A stretch of DNA of 64,000 bases from Spirochaetota bacterium (lineage in GTDB: Bacteria; Spirochaetota; UBA4802; UBA5550): positions 62,001-126,000 of the forward strand of contig JAFGBT010000034.1 of NCBI GenBank assembly GCA_016933025.1, given 5' to 3'. Below, piece after piece: positions 9,711 to 18,700 of this stretch (the stretch's first letter is position 1; every line of letters begins with the position of its first letter). The position numbers were made by a program, and so were the translations under genes. The notes under the pieces are model-generated. The model searched no databases. It was given only the letters and a program-made list of their open reading frames with translations, and was not told the DNA's origin.

Positions 9711-10403
9711 TCACTTTGTATACTTGTAAGCGATTCCAATCGACGCTGTCACGAAATGGCCCTCGACTTTTTCGAAGAGCATTTTGTAATCAGCTTCCGC
9801 AAAGACTACCAGGCTCCTGATCGCCGGGGGATTATAACCGATGCCGAGGCCGGCAATGGCCGTCAGGTCATATGAATTTTTACTGACATTAAAGAAAGAG
9901 TATTCTTTTTTATCCAGGAGGGCGATGCTTATTCCGCAACCGATCTTCGGGTATATCAGAAATCCATTATCGAGCTGGACGGAGAACTTGATGTGAGCGT
10001 ATTCGGGGAAGATCATCAGGGTTGCCGCCGTGGATGACGTGCTGTGCTTGAAATACATGAATTCCGATGTAACCCCGACCCTCAGGCTGAAGACCTGGTA
10101 GGCATAGGGGACCAGATCGAAATAGAGGGCTGCGCCCCATCCGTACCCGAGAAACGGCTCCGGCTTGCCGAAGGGCATTACGAACGACCCCCTGGCGCCG
10201 ATCTCCGGCTGAATTCTCTCGGCGATCGTTGCGGACGGTGCATCTTGCAATTTGACGGTCTTTTCGTCCTTTGCATATGTGTTTACAATCAAACTCATGC
10301 ACAGTACAATGATTACGAGTACTGTCAGGGACGAGCTTGCGATTGAATAGATTAAACTGCTGAAACGAAGATTTTTGGTGTTGTTTTTGTAGTGGTTTAT
10401 CAT
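9711..10403 (-). CDS. Outer-membrane beta-barrel protein, cassette 2 (divergent)
   Basis: About 230 aa with a long N-terminal hydrophobic segment (around residues 20-45 ending 'VNTYAKDEK') and then beta-barrel-like strands ending 'GIAYKYTK'. It is shorter than the barrels of cassettes 1 and 3, only distantly similar, and lacks their 'VLKSGVT.NGKLL' N-terminal module. The C-terminal half retains a recognisable pattern ('GLGIGYNPPAIRSLVVFAEADYKMLFEKVEGHFV') parallel to 'GLGYTHDKIPYMEFFFEAGFRMVFESIRGDYI'. I chose the ATG at 10403; an in-frame GTG at 10415 is possible and neither has a good ribosome site. It is the first gene of a two-gene unit with the 1646-aa lipoprotein. Confidence 0.75.
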   Translation of the reverse strand: MINHYKNNTKNLRFSSLIYSIASSSLTVLVIIVLCMSLIVNTYAKDEKTVKLQDAPSATIAERIQPEIGARGSFVMPFGKPEPFLGYGWGAALYFDLVPYAYQVFSLRVGVTSEFMYFKHSTSSTAATLMIFPEYAHIKFSVQLDNGFLIYPKIGCGISIALLDKKEYSFFNVSKNSYDLTAIAGLGIGYNPPAIRSLVVFAEADYKMLFEKVEGHFVTASIGIAYKYTK

Positions 10404-10746
10404 GCCGATATACACTCAATTAAAAAATGTTAGCATCGTTGAACAGTAATGCGTTAAAATCTGTCTGGATGGCTTGAAAATGCTGCTGTATTTTTTTAAA
10501 TTATACAAATTTAACATTGAGTCTGTATAATTATTAAATTTATATAAAAATTAAATTATAAAATCCAGTAGATATCTGATATATCAAAATTTGGCCATTT
10601 TATACTGTATAGAAGTGGCTCAATAAGAGGTGGATAGAAACCGATAACTATCGGATAAATATATAATTAAAATTTACTTGCAACAATATAACATGACGCA
10701 TACACTGATAATGTCGGTAATATTACAAAACGCCTCTGGAGATACT
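10404..10746. other. AT-rich divergent intergenic region
   Basis: About 340 bp between the divergent cassette 2 barrel and the superoxide-reductase-like lipoprotein. It must hold promoters for both directions but no convincing -35/-10 pair stands out. It contains the 14-bp inverted repeat listed separately. The CCCATC-type palindrome of cassettes 1 and 3 is not seen here. Confidence 0.5.
10641..10654. repeat. 14-bp inverted repeat CCGATAACTATCGG, left copy
   Basis: CCGATA and TATCGG flank a two-base centre. The identical 14-mer, with the preceding A also shared, occurs at 12709-12722, so the two copies bracket the genes at 10747-12579. A 12/14 match lies at 12244-12257 inside the ribbon-helix-helix gene. 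It could be an operator or a small mobile-element end. Confidence 0.6.
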
Positions 10747-11160
10747 ATGAAAAAGCTATGGTTCCCTCTTATTCTTGTTGCAGCGCTTTTTGTCAGTTGC
10801 AGTGAAATTGATCAGAATGAAAAAATTGTCAAACCCAGATTTCATACCCAGACCAATGAAGGGATATGGGTCGACAAAGCTAATACACATGTGCCTGTAA
10901 TCACGTTCACTGCCAGGAATGAGATTGACGTGCTGGTCCCGTTGAAACCAGTTAAGAATCCGATTCATTATATTGAAGTAATAGTGCTAATGGACGGCAC
11001 CAAGGAAATTGCATCTCAAAAATTCAATTTTTCGTATGAACCGGCGCGCGCCCATTTTGTTCTTCCGGACGTGGAAAAAGGGAATTACAAGGTGGTAGCG
11101 AAATGCAATATGCATGATATGTGGATGGCTCCCGTGGTTATACCGGGGAGAGGAAATTAA
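10747..11160 (+). CDS. Lipoprotein with a superoxide-reductase (desulfoferrodoxin)-like domain
   Basis: The predicted product is 137 aa from the ATG at 10747, which has a CTGGAGA ribosome site; an in-frame ATG further upstream would spoil the signal peptide. The N-terminus is a lipoprotein signal ending 'LFVSC'. The rest resembles the iron-binding domain of desulfoferrodoxin/superoxide reductase. It has 'THVPVI', 'NPIHYIE' and 'CNMHDMW', matching the family pattern 'KHVPVI', 'HPM...HYIE' and 'CNLHGLW'. Three of the four expected His ligands and the Cys ligand are present; the first His of the central motif is Asn. The reaction may therefore be lost or changed, or the fold may serve as a carrier like SoxYZ. 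It is probably cotranscribed with the lipoprotein gene 26 bp downstream. Confidence 0.7.
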   Translation: MKKLWFPLILVAALFVSCSEIDQNEKIVKPRFHTQTNEGIWVDKANTHVPVITFTARNEIDVLVPLKPVKNPIHYIEVIVLMDGTKEIASQKFNFSYEPARAHFVLPDVEKGNYKVVAKCNMHDMWMAPVVIPGRGN

Positions 11161-11186
11161 TAGCCGTATAGCTCACAGGAATAACA

Positions 11187-12125
11187 ATGTTTAAACAGGG
11201 CATTCTGCACGTAATTCTTGTTGTTTTCGTTACATCATGCTCGGGGCAGCTCGACAGGCTGCTGCCCGAGATTCTTGATCCTAAGGGCGAAGCCAGACTT
11301 CAGAAGCGATACCATGATGAGGAAGCCCGCTCGCTTTTCCTCAATGATCCAGTCCTTGGCCCGGCCCTGCGTGAGTTTAACCCAGGGGGCATCAGCGCCG
11401 GCGTGTATGATTTCGGGGGTATAACAATACATCTTGGCATGGCGCGGTGTTCGTCAGCTGATGATGCGTACGGTATCTATTCCGCGCTTACGGCCAGGCC
11501 CCGCGAACGGTGGGAGTTCCAGAGGGGGGAGCTATCATACAAATCTCCGTATGTAGCCGGTTATACCGGTGAATACGTGTTCTGGACCTATTCGCCGTCA
11601 AACCCTATGACATATGCGGCCTTCTACCGGAGCCATGGCGAGCGTATTCTATCGGAGTTTGAAAAGCTGAGGACAATGCCGGGCTGTTCGTATCACTGGA
11701 AGATACTCCCCCCGGAAAACCGCTATGCGGATTCATTCTTCTACATAAAGTCACGGAATGTTCAGGGCATTGACCTGATAAATACATACGGGGCAACATA
11801 CCAAGTAAAGCAGAATATTGCCACTATGTATGTATCGAATCTGGGGACAGATAAGAAGGCGGCCGCCTGGTATTCCAAGCAGATTGCTGAGCTGAAATCT
11901 GCGGGTAAAGATGTCGTTGACTACATCCCGATGCCAGGCGGGCATGTACGCGCCTGCCGCTGGAAGGAAGCGGGCGGTGTATGGATCCTCTGCCAGTATC
12001 GCTGGATAATATTGTTTCTTCAGGACATGCCTTCGGTTGAGATGGGTACGAATTTCATCCGCATGATGTTCGTCAACATGACAAAAGTCAGGAATGAGGC
12101 AGTGCCCCCGAAAGATGATAATTAA
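11187..12125 (+). CDS. Lipoprotein of unknown function
   Basis: 312 aa starting with a hydrophobic signal and lipobox 'VFVTSC', so it is likely anchored in a membrane facing the periplasm or surface. The body has two similar-looking halves. Each follows an 'A..Y..Y....R' or 'AAAWYSKQIAEL' helix with a strand-rich stretch. 'EYVFWTYS', 'LINTYGATYQV' and 'GGVWILCQYRWIILFLQ' are strands. The arrangement recalls DUF6599-type proteins, but I am not sure of that. It follows the superoxide-reductase-like lipoprotein gene by 26 bp, so the two are probably one transcript. It ends 13 bp before the convergent ribbon-helix-helix gene. Confidence 0.75.
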   Translation: MFKQGILHVILVVFVTSCSGQLDRLLPEILDPKGEARLQKRYHDEEARSLFLNDPVLGPALREFNPGGISAGVYDFGGITIHLGMARCSSADDAYGIYSALTARPRERWEFQRGELSYKSPYVAGYTGEYVFWTYSPSNPMTYAAFYRSHGERILSEFEKLRTMPGCSYHWKILPPENRYADSFFYIKSRNVQGIDLINTYGATYQVKQNIATMYVSNLGTDKKAAAWYSKQIAELKSAGKDVVDYIPMPGGHVRACRWKEAGGVWILCQYRWIILFLQDMPSVEMGTNFIRMMFVNMTKVRNEAVPPKDDN

Positions 12126-12138
12126 TTGTTCAATTTTT

Positions 12139-12579
12139 TTATGTAGGTAGAAGTAGTCTTTCCACATTGGGGGGAAACCCCCAGATGAAACGCCAGCTGA
12201 TGATATTATCAATCATCTCCCTCATGATCATATAGTTTCGAGGCTGATAGCTATCGGTTATACGTGTCTGTTTCTTATGCAAGAATTTATCCACTGCAAA
12301 GGCAAGAAGTAAAGAAACCGACATCTTCAAGAGTCTTCTCAGATCCTGTACATATTCGTAATCATCCTCCCTGTAGGTAATATGAAAAATATGCCAGCTC
12401 TCAGATGCTTTCCGAGCCTGGTAGCGAACTAATCTGCCAGGACGACCCGGATCCGTTATATTATTCATCGCTTTTTTTAATAGCAATATAATCATTTTTG
12501 AGCATGATAACTTATTGGCCTTCGCAGCAGTGCAAATTTTAGCCATAACATCTACATTGATATTTAGTGTGGTTTCCAT
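12139..12579 (-). CDS. Ribbon-helix-helix type DNA-binding protein
   Basis: 146 aa from the ATG at 12579; a GTG one codon upstream (12582) is better spaced from the GGAGG and may be the true start. The N-terminus 'TLNINVDVMAKICTAAKANKLSCSKMI' has the strand-helix-helix pattern of MetJ/Arc-type regulators. The C-terminal 90 residues contain 'WHIFHITYREDDYEYVQDLRRLLKMSVSLLLAFAVDKFL' and 'NIISWRFIWGFP'. I recall this arrangement in small uncharacterised spirochaete proteins. It is more AT-rich than its neighbours and stands alone, convergent to the lipoprotein pair. It might bind the nearby CCGATAACTATCGG repeats; that is inference. Confidence 0.7.
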   Translation of the reverse strand: METTLNINVDVMAKICTAAKANKLSCSKMIILLLKKAMNNITDPGRPGRLVRYQARKASESWHIFHITYREDDYEYVQDLRRLLKMSVSLLLAFAVDKFLHKKQTRITDSYQPRNYMIMREMIDNIISWRFIWGFPPNVERLLLPT

Positions 12580-12708
12580 CACAATTGTGATCCTCCAAGA
12601 GAGCCATATAATATCAATTATACGAATCTTAGTAATCAATATTTGAAAATTTTCTTATTTATGATAAAATTTTTTTAATTGCAACCAAATGCTAAATTAA
12701 GGACATGA

Positions 12709-12722
12709 CCGATAACTATCGG
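12709..12722. repeat. 14-bp inverted repeat CCGATAACTATCGG, right copy
   Basis: Identical to the copy at 10641-10654. It lies upstream of the ribbon-helix-helix gene (start 12579) and ten bases before the T-tract of the cassette 3 terminator. Confidence 0.6.
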
Positions 12723-12731
12723 TATATTAAT

Positions 12732-12765
12732 AAAAAAACCGGCCGCTTGACGCGGCCGGTTTTTT
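12732..12765. terminator. Bidirectional Rho-independent terminator after the cassette 3 lipoprotein
   Basis: An 8-bp stem, CCGGCCGC (12739-12746) with GCGGCCGG (12752-12759), encloses a five-base loop. It is flanked by seven As on the left and six Ts on the right, so it can act in both directions. It lies 27 bp past the stop of the 3087-aa lipoprotein and mirrors the stem at 4681-4700. Confidence 0.85.
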
Positions 12766-12791
12766 GTTCTCTCTCAGAAAGACCTGCCCGA

Positions 12792-15700
12792 TTAGTCATT
12801 CCTCTGCCTGAACACCGCCAGCGGCTGCGTGTTGTCGCCTGCGCTCAGATACAGGAAGTAATAGCCCGTATCCTCGCCGGTGCCGGCGATGGAGACGGCC
12901 GAGAAGTTCCGGAGGTACCGTGCCGGGGTCCCCAGACCGTTCCCGCCGATCTGCGCGAATTCCGCGGCGCTGGTCGGGCTGTCCGCGTTTGTCCTCCAGA
13001 TCTCCAGACCTGTAGAAGTATTATCGAAGCCGACATACAGGTAATTCCCATTGGTGATCAGCATGGTGATATGCGTGTTGTTCGTGTCGCCCATGTTGGT
13101 CCCGCCTGTGGTGCCGTTTTCGGCGATGATTGTCCATTCTCCAGCTTCGCAGGTGGTCGGATTGGTGGTGTCAGAGCCGCCGTTGGTCGGATCACACTTC
13201 CAGAGCTGAGGCACCTCGTTCCCCACCGGACAGGTGACATCGTCCGTGCAGGGTGATGATCCAGGGTCGCATCCCCTGTTGACCATGTTTGTGGTGCAGG
13301 CGTTTCGTATCATGTACAGGTTCCCCTTGTACTCTGCGAAGGCCGGGAATGGCCTGTTGGCCGGTAGGATATCTGCGAGCACGTCGATTATGCGCGAGAA
13401 ATAGTAGGTGAACTTGGCGCTGGTCGGCGTAATATCGGTCCAGTCGCAGTTATCCGCGCTGGAGCATCTCCCCGGGTCGTTGGTTGTTGTGCGGATGAGT
13501 CCGCCGTTGTTGGCGCACCGAGAGCCGGTCTGCCCGACCGCGCAATTCCAGTCGTTGCCGGTAACGTCACGCACCGATCCGGTGTTGGCCATGTACAGCC
13601 GGTCGTTGAAACCAAACAACGTGCCGCCGAGCCGGTCCGCATACGCCGGCTTGGATGAGGAATGCTGGCCGACTCCGGTCATGTACCGTATCCTCATCCA
13701 CACGCTGTCCGTGTTATTGATGGATTGGGCGTTGAGGTTGTTCAGCTTGACGAAATACGGCCGGTAGCTCTGGTTCCCCGGTTCCATCCAGAAGACCTTG
13801 TTGTTGAACACGACGATCGACTCCGTCCCCCTGTTGCCTGATATCGAGTCGGAATCAAATGTTGCTGACAGGTCAACGAAGCTGAAATCGAGTGTTGTAT
13901 CCGAGTCCGTCGTCTGGTACAGATAGTCGTTGTTCCCGGACGATTTGCCGCCGGTGATGAACAGATACTCGGTCCCGCCGATCGTGCCGTTGACGAAGAG
14001 CCCGCGGCCGTTTTCGTTGTCAGGCCCGCACCCGGTGTTGATATCAGCCGTGCCCGTCGTGCATCCTGTGTGTCCGATGGTCACGAACGGGGGAACCGCG
14101 ATGCCGCCGTCCCTGGTTGAAGCCGTATTTTCGTGGGTGCCGGTTCCGTTGGCCGTGCTGGTGTCCTCATTGAAGGTGAACAGGCAGTTGACCGGGTTGG
14201 TGCCGTCCGGGTTGAACCTGTTGGCCATGTTGCCGTTCTGGTTCGGGCCGATATAGAGCTGCCCGTGATACGTGGCCAGGTATCCGAATACGGAAGCGTC
14301 GCCGAACGGGTCGATCGTGATTGGACCGTCGTCGAAGTCGTTTATCTCGGGCCCACACCCTGTCCACAGGGCCCGGTCGTTTGGTTGGGCCTGCAGGCTC
14401 TGGGTTAGTCCTACGATCTGGATCGAACCGATCGCGGCGTCGTTGAAGCCGTCCCCGTCGATGCCGTTGGAGCCGATGACCGTGTAGGATATGCCGTACT
14501 GCTGCAGGCTGTGGGTGAGGGTCACCCAGCTGTTTATGGTGGTGCCGCGGGTCGCGGTGTCGATTGTGCCGAGGTCCCTGCCGCCGGTGAACTTGTACCG
14601 GTTCGTCGCTTCCGAGCCGCCCGTGCCGGTGCCGGAGGCTACCGGCTTGTTGAACTGAACGGTCATGGTATAGTCGTCGTTGCAGGTGGCGGCCGCGATC
14701 TTTAGGCGCTCGTTCCCGAGGAAGGTGCCGTAGTTCGGCGACGCGATAACCACGCCGTCATTGACGTCCACCACGTTTGAAACCGTGAGCCGGTAGGTCG
14801 TGGTAGAGCACTGGTCGGCGTCGGTCGTCAGCTGGTAGATCAGGCCCGGGGTGATCTCCGCGATTGGAGTGCCCGTGTCGATATTGACCGTGTCGGACCC
14901 CGTACCGGAACAGCCGCTCTGGACCGGATCTTCGATGAGCGCGTAGTTGGAGAAATTCTGGGCGCCCGTGGCGCCGGTGCCGCTTACCACCGCCTCGGAA
15001 AAGGTGATCTGGATGGTAGTGGCTCCGGTCGAGGTCACGCCGAGCACGTAGGGCGATACGGCGCCGGTCACCGCCACGTTCCGCGCGTCCGAGGCCGGGT
15101 TGTCGTTCATGTCCAGTATCGCGCCGGTGGCCGCGTGGATCCGGTCCGGGGTCGGCGCCAGGTCGCCGGTGGTCAGGGTCGTGTTCAGGATCACGTTCAT
15201 GTTGTTGTCGGCGTATGTGTTGACGTCGCCTCCCAGGCTTGAGATGCTCGCCACGCCGCCGCCGCTGTTGTCGCTGTATACATACGCCGCGATTGACGTG
15301 AAGTCGTTGCAGCCGCCCGCGCTCCCGTTCTGGTCGACCGGCTCACTGAAGGTGATGGTCATGGCGGTGGTCCCGGTCGCGCCGCTCGATGTGACGATGA
15401 TCGGTGCTGCCTTGTCGGACTCAATCACCGTGTCGGTGCCGACCTGTGCCAGCGGGTTGCCGGTCGTGCTTATCGTGTCGCGCACGCCCGGCGTTGCCGA
15501 GGTGGTCACGTTTGGCGTCGAGCCGGTGTCGTAGCTGCTCAGCTCGTTCATGCGAACGTAGATGACCGCGTCGTTGGGCGTGTCCGTTTCGAAGGTCACT
15601 GCCGTGCCGTGCATCATTACGATGCTCGTGCCCGTGTGGCCGGCCACGCTCCAGTCCGTCTGCGAGAAGCCGACGCTGTTGAGCTGGCAGCCGGGGAAGG

Positions 15701-18700
15701 ACTCGTCCCGAATGGCCTTGGAGAAGGTGATCCGGTAGTAATCGATATGCCCGTCGCCGTCGGTATCAAGCGTCTCGGCCGAGGAAATGGTCGGGGCAAC
15801 GGCGTCGATTATGATGTTTTTCAGGTCAGCGATGTTGTAGCTCACCGGTATATCCAGGTTCGCCGGTGAGTTTCCGGCGCCGTCGACGATAACGCCGCCG
15901 CTCGCGGTGAGAGGAGAGGTGGCGTTCAGGTCCGCGCCCGACGTGGTCTGCCCCGCGGCCACCGTGTAGGTCGCGCTCGCCGACGTGGACGAGGAGAAGG
16001 CCGGGATGTGGAGCGTGTACCCGGAGTTGAGGACAACGTCGAGTGTCCCGGTCGACAGGGCGACGGCCTTGGAGAAGTTAACGGTGATGTTAATGTTATC
16101 GTTGACCGCGTAGGTACCGTTCGTCGTCGACGATGTCACCGACGTGATGTACGGCAGCACGCCGTCGATGATGATACTGCTGTTGTCCGCCAGGTTGTCG
16201 CCCGACGGCAGGGTCAGGTCAGCGACGTTGCCGTAGGCGTCGAGGAGCGTGGAGCCCGAGCCGAGCTGGATGTCCATCACGTCCAGGTCGGCGCCTGAGG
16301 TCGTGTCGTTGACCGCGACCGTGTAGGTGAAAGACGCGCTGCCCGCCAGGGCGAAGGCCGGGATGTTCTGGTCGGTGCCCGTGGCGTTGATGGTCACGTT
16401 CAGGCCGTTGGCGCCTGCCAGCACGACATCCTTGCTGAAGGTCAGCGTCACGTTGACCGTGTCCGTGACCCCGTAGGTGTCGTCGGGGGTGGATGTCGTT
16501 ATCTCGGTAATGTACGGCCGTACGCCGTCGACCTGTATGTCGCGCGTGTCAGCCAGGTTCTGGGCAGGGGGGAGCGTCAGATCCGCGCTGTTGCCGTAGG
16601 CGTCAAGCAGCGTGGAGCCCGAACCGAGCTGGATGTTCGTGACCGTCAGGTCCGCCCCCGAGGTGGTGTCGTTGACCGCGACCGTGTAGGTCCTCTGGGC
16701 CGAGCCGGCGAGGGCGAAGGCCGGGATGTTCTGGACCGTGCCCGTGGCGTTGATGGTCAGATTCAGGCCGTTGGCGCCGACGAGGGCCACGCTCTTGCTG
16801 AAGTTGATCGTGATGTTGATCGACTGTCCCGCGCCATAAGTCTGCGGGCTGGTCGAAGTCGACGTGATGGAGGTGATCGTCGGTCGCACCGCGTCGATGA
16901 TGATGTCCTTGGTGTTCGCCAGGTTCTGCGTCGCGGGCAGAGTGAGGTCCGCGCTGTTGCCGTAGGCGTCAAGCAGCGTGGAGCCCGAGCCGAGTTGAAT
17001 ATTGGTGACCGTCAGGTCCGCTCCCGAGGTGGTGTCGTTGAGCGCGACCGTGTAGGTCCTCTGGGCCGAGCCGGCGAGGGCGAAGGACGGGATGTTCTGG
17101 ACCGTGCCCGTGGAATTGATGGTCACGTTCATGCCGTTGGCGCCGGTCAGTACGACATCCTTGCTGAAGTTGATCGTCAGGTTGACTGTTTCGTTGATGC
17201 CGTAGGTGCCGTTATCCGTCGTTGAGGTGATTGATGTGATGGTCGGTTGCACCGCGTCGATAACGATCGCCTTGTTGTCAGCCAGGTTGCTGCCGCCAGG
17301 GATGCTGAAGTCGGTCATGGCGTGGGTAGTGTTCGCGGCCGTGTCCACAAGGCTTGCGCCGCTGCCCAGCGCTATGGTGTTCACGGTCAGGTCGGGGCTG
17401 GTGTGGCCGACCGCGACCGTGTAGGTGCCGCTTGCCGAGCCGGCGTTCGTGAACGGGGCGATGGTGACAATCGCGTCTGATGTTCCGGTCTCGAGCGTTA
17501 CCTCGAGGTTGCCGCCCGACAGGGTCACCGGCTCGCTGAAATACACCGTCACGTCTATTGTGGCAGTGACACCGTAGGTGTTATTGGCCGTCGAGGACGT
17601 CACGTACGCTATTGTCGGCGCCGTGGTGTCCACGATGATGTTCTTGGTCGAGAAGTTGGCGCCCGGCACGGATATGTCGACCGGGTTGCTGCCTGATGTA
17701 GTCACTAAGGTTGCTCCGCCTCCCAGGGCTATGCTCGATACCGCCAGGTCGGCGCTGTTCTGGCCGCCCGCGACGGTGTAGGTGACGCTCCCCGATGATC
17801 CGACGAATGGGTCGATGCTCACGCTGGCCCCGGAGTTGAGGGTCAGGTCAAGCGTGCCGACCGACAGGGTGACCGACTGGCCGAAATTGACCGTCACGTT
17901 GATGGTGGATGTTTCGCCGTACCGGCCGTCTGCCGTTGAGGACGTGATGGAAGAAATGCTCGCCGTGGTCCCGTAGACCTGGATGTCCTTGAGGTCGGCT
18001 ATGTTCTGGCCGGCCGGGATCGAATAGTCGGTCAGGGTGTTGAAATTCTCGTCGCACAGGTCGCGCACGTATGCCCCGCCGGTCCCGGTGATGCCAGTCG
18101 CGGTAAGGTCCACGCTCGAGGTGGTGTCATCCGGCGCAACGGTATAGGTGGTGCTGGCGCTCGAGCCGGAGACGTCTCCCGAGTACAGGGTCACGGTTAT
18201 CGGCGTGCCGCCGCCGTCCTGGGCGTTGAGGGTGACCTGTATGCCGCCGGCGCCGTCAACGATTTGTATCGGTTCGCTGAAGTTTATGGTTATATCGATG
18301 GTCCCGCCCGTTCCGTACAGGCCGTTGTCGCTGGTCGATGTGACCGAAGATATGGTCGGCGCGGTCGTGTCGACAACGATTGCCTCGTTGTCCGCCAGGT
18401 TCTGGCCGGCCGGGAGCGTCAGGTCGGCGTCGTTGCCGTACGCGTCCCTGAGGGTCGCAGTATCCAGGTCGACGCTCGTGACGTTTAGGTCGGCGCTGTT
18501 TTGCGGGCTCGCGACCGTGTAGGTTGCCTCGAAATAATCGCCTGATATAGCGGTATCGGTCGCGGTGCCGCCGGTGTCCATGGTGGCGACAAGCGCTGTT
18601 CCGGACAGGGTCACTGGCTTGCTGAAATTGATCCGCACGTTGATTGTTGAACCGATGCCATACCGTCCGGGATCGGTGGATGATTCGATGGAAGTGATCA

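Noticed and set aside
16200..17200. CRISPR-like regular repeats
   Set aside because: The period is about 365 bp and the repeats encode Ig-like domains; there are no short repeats with unique spacers.
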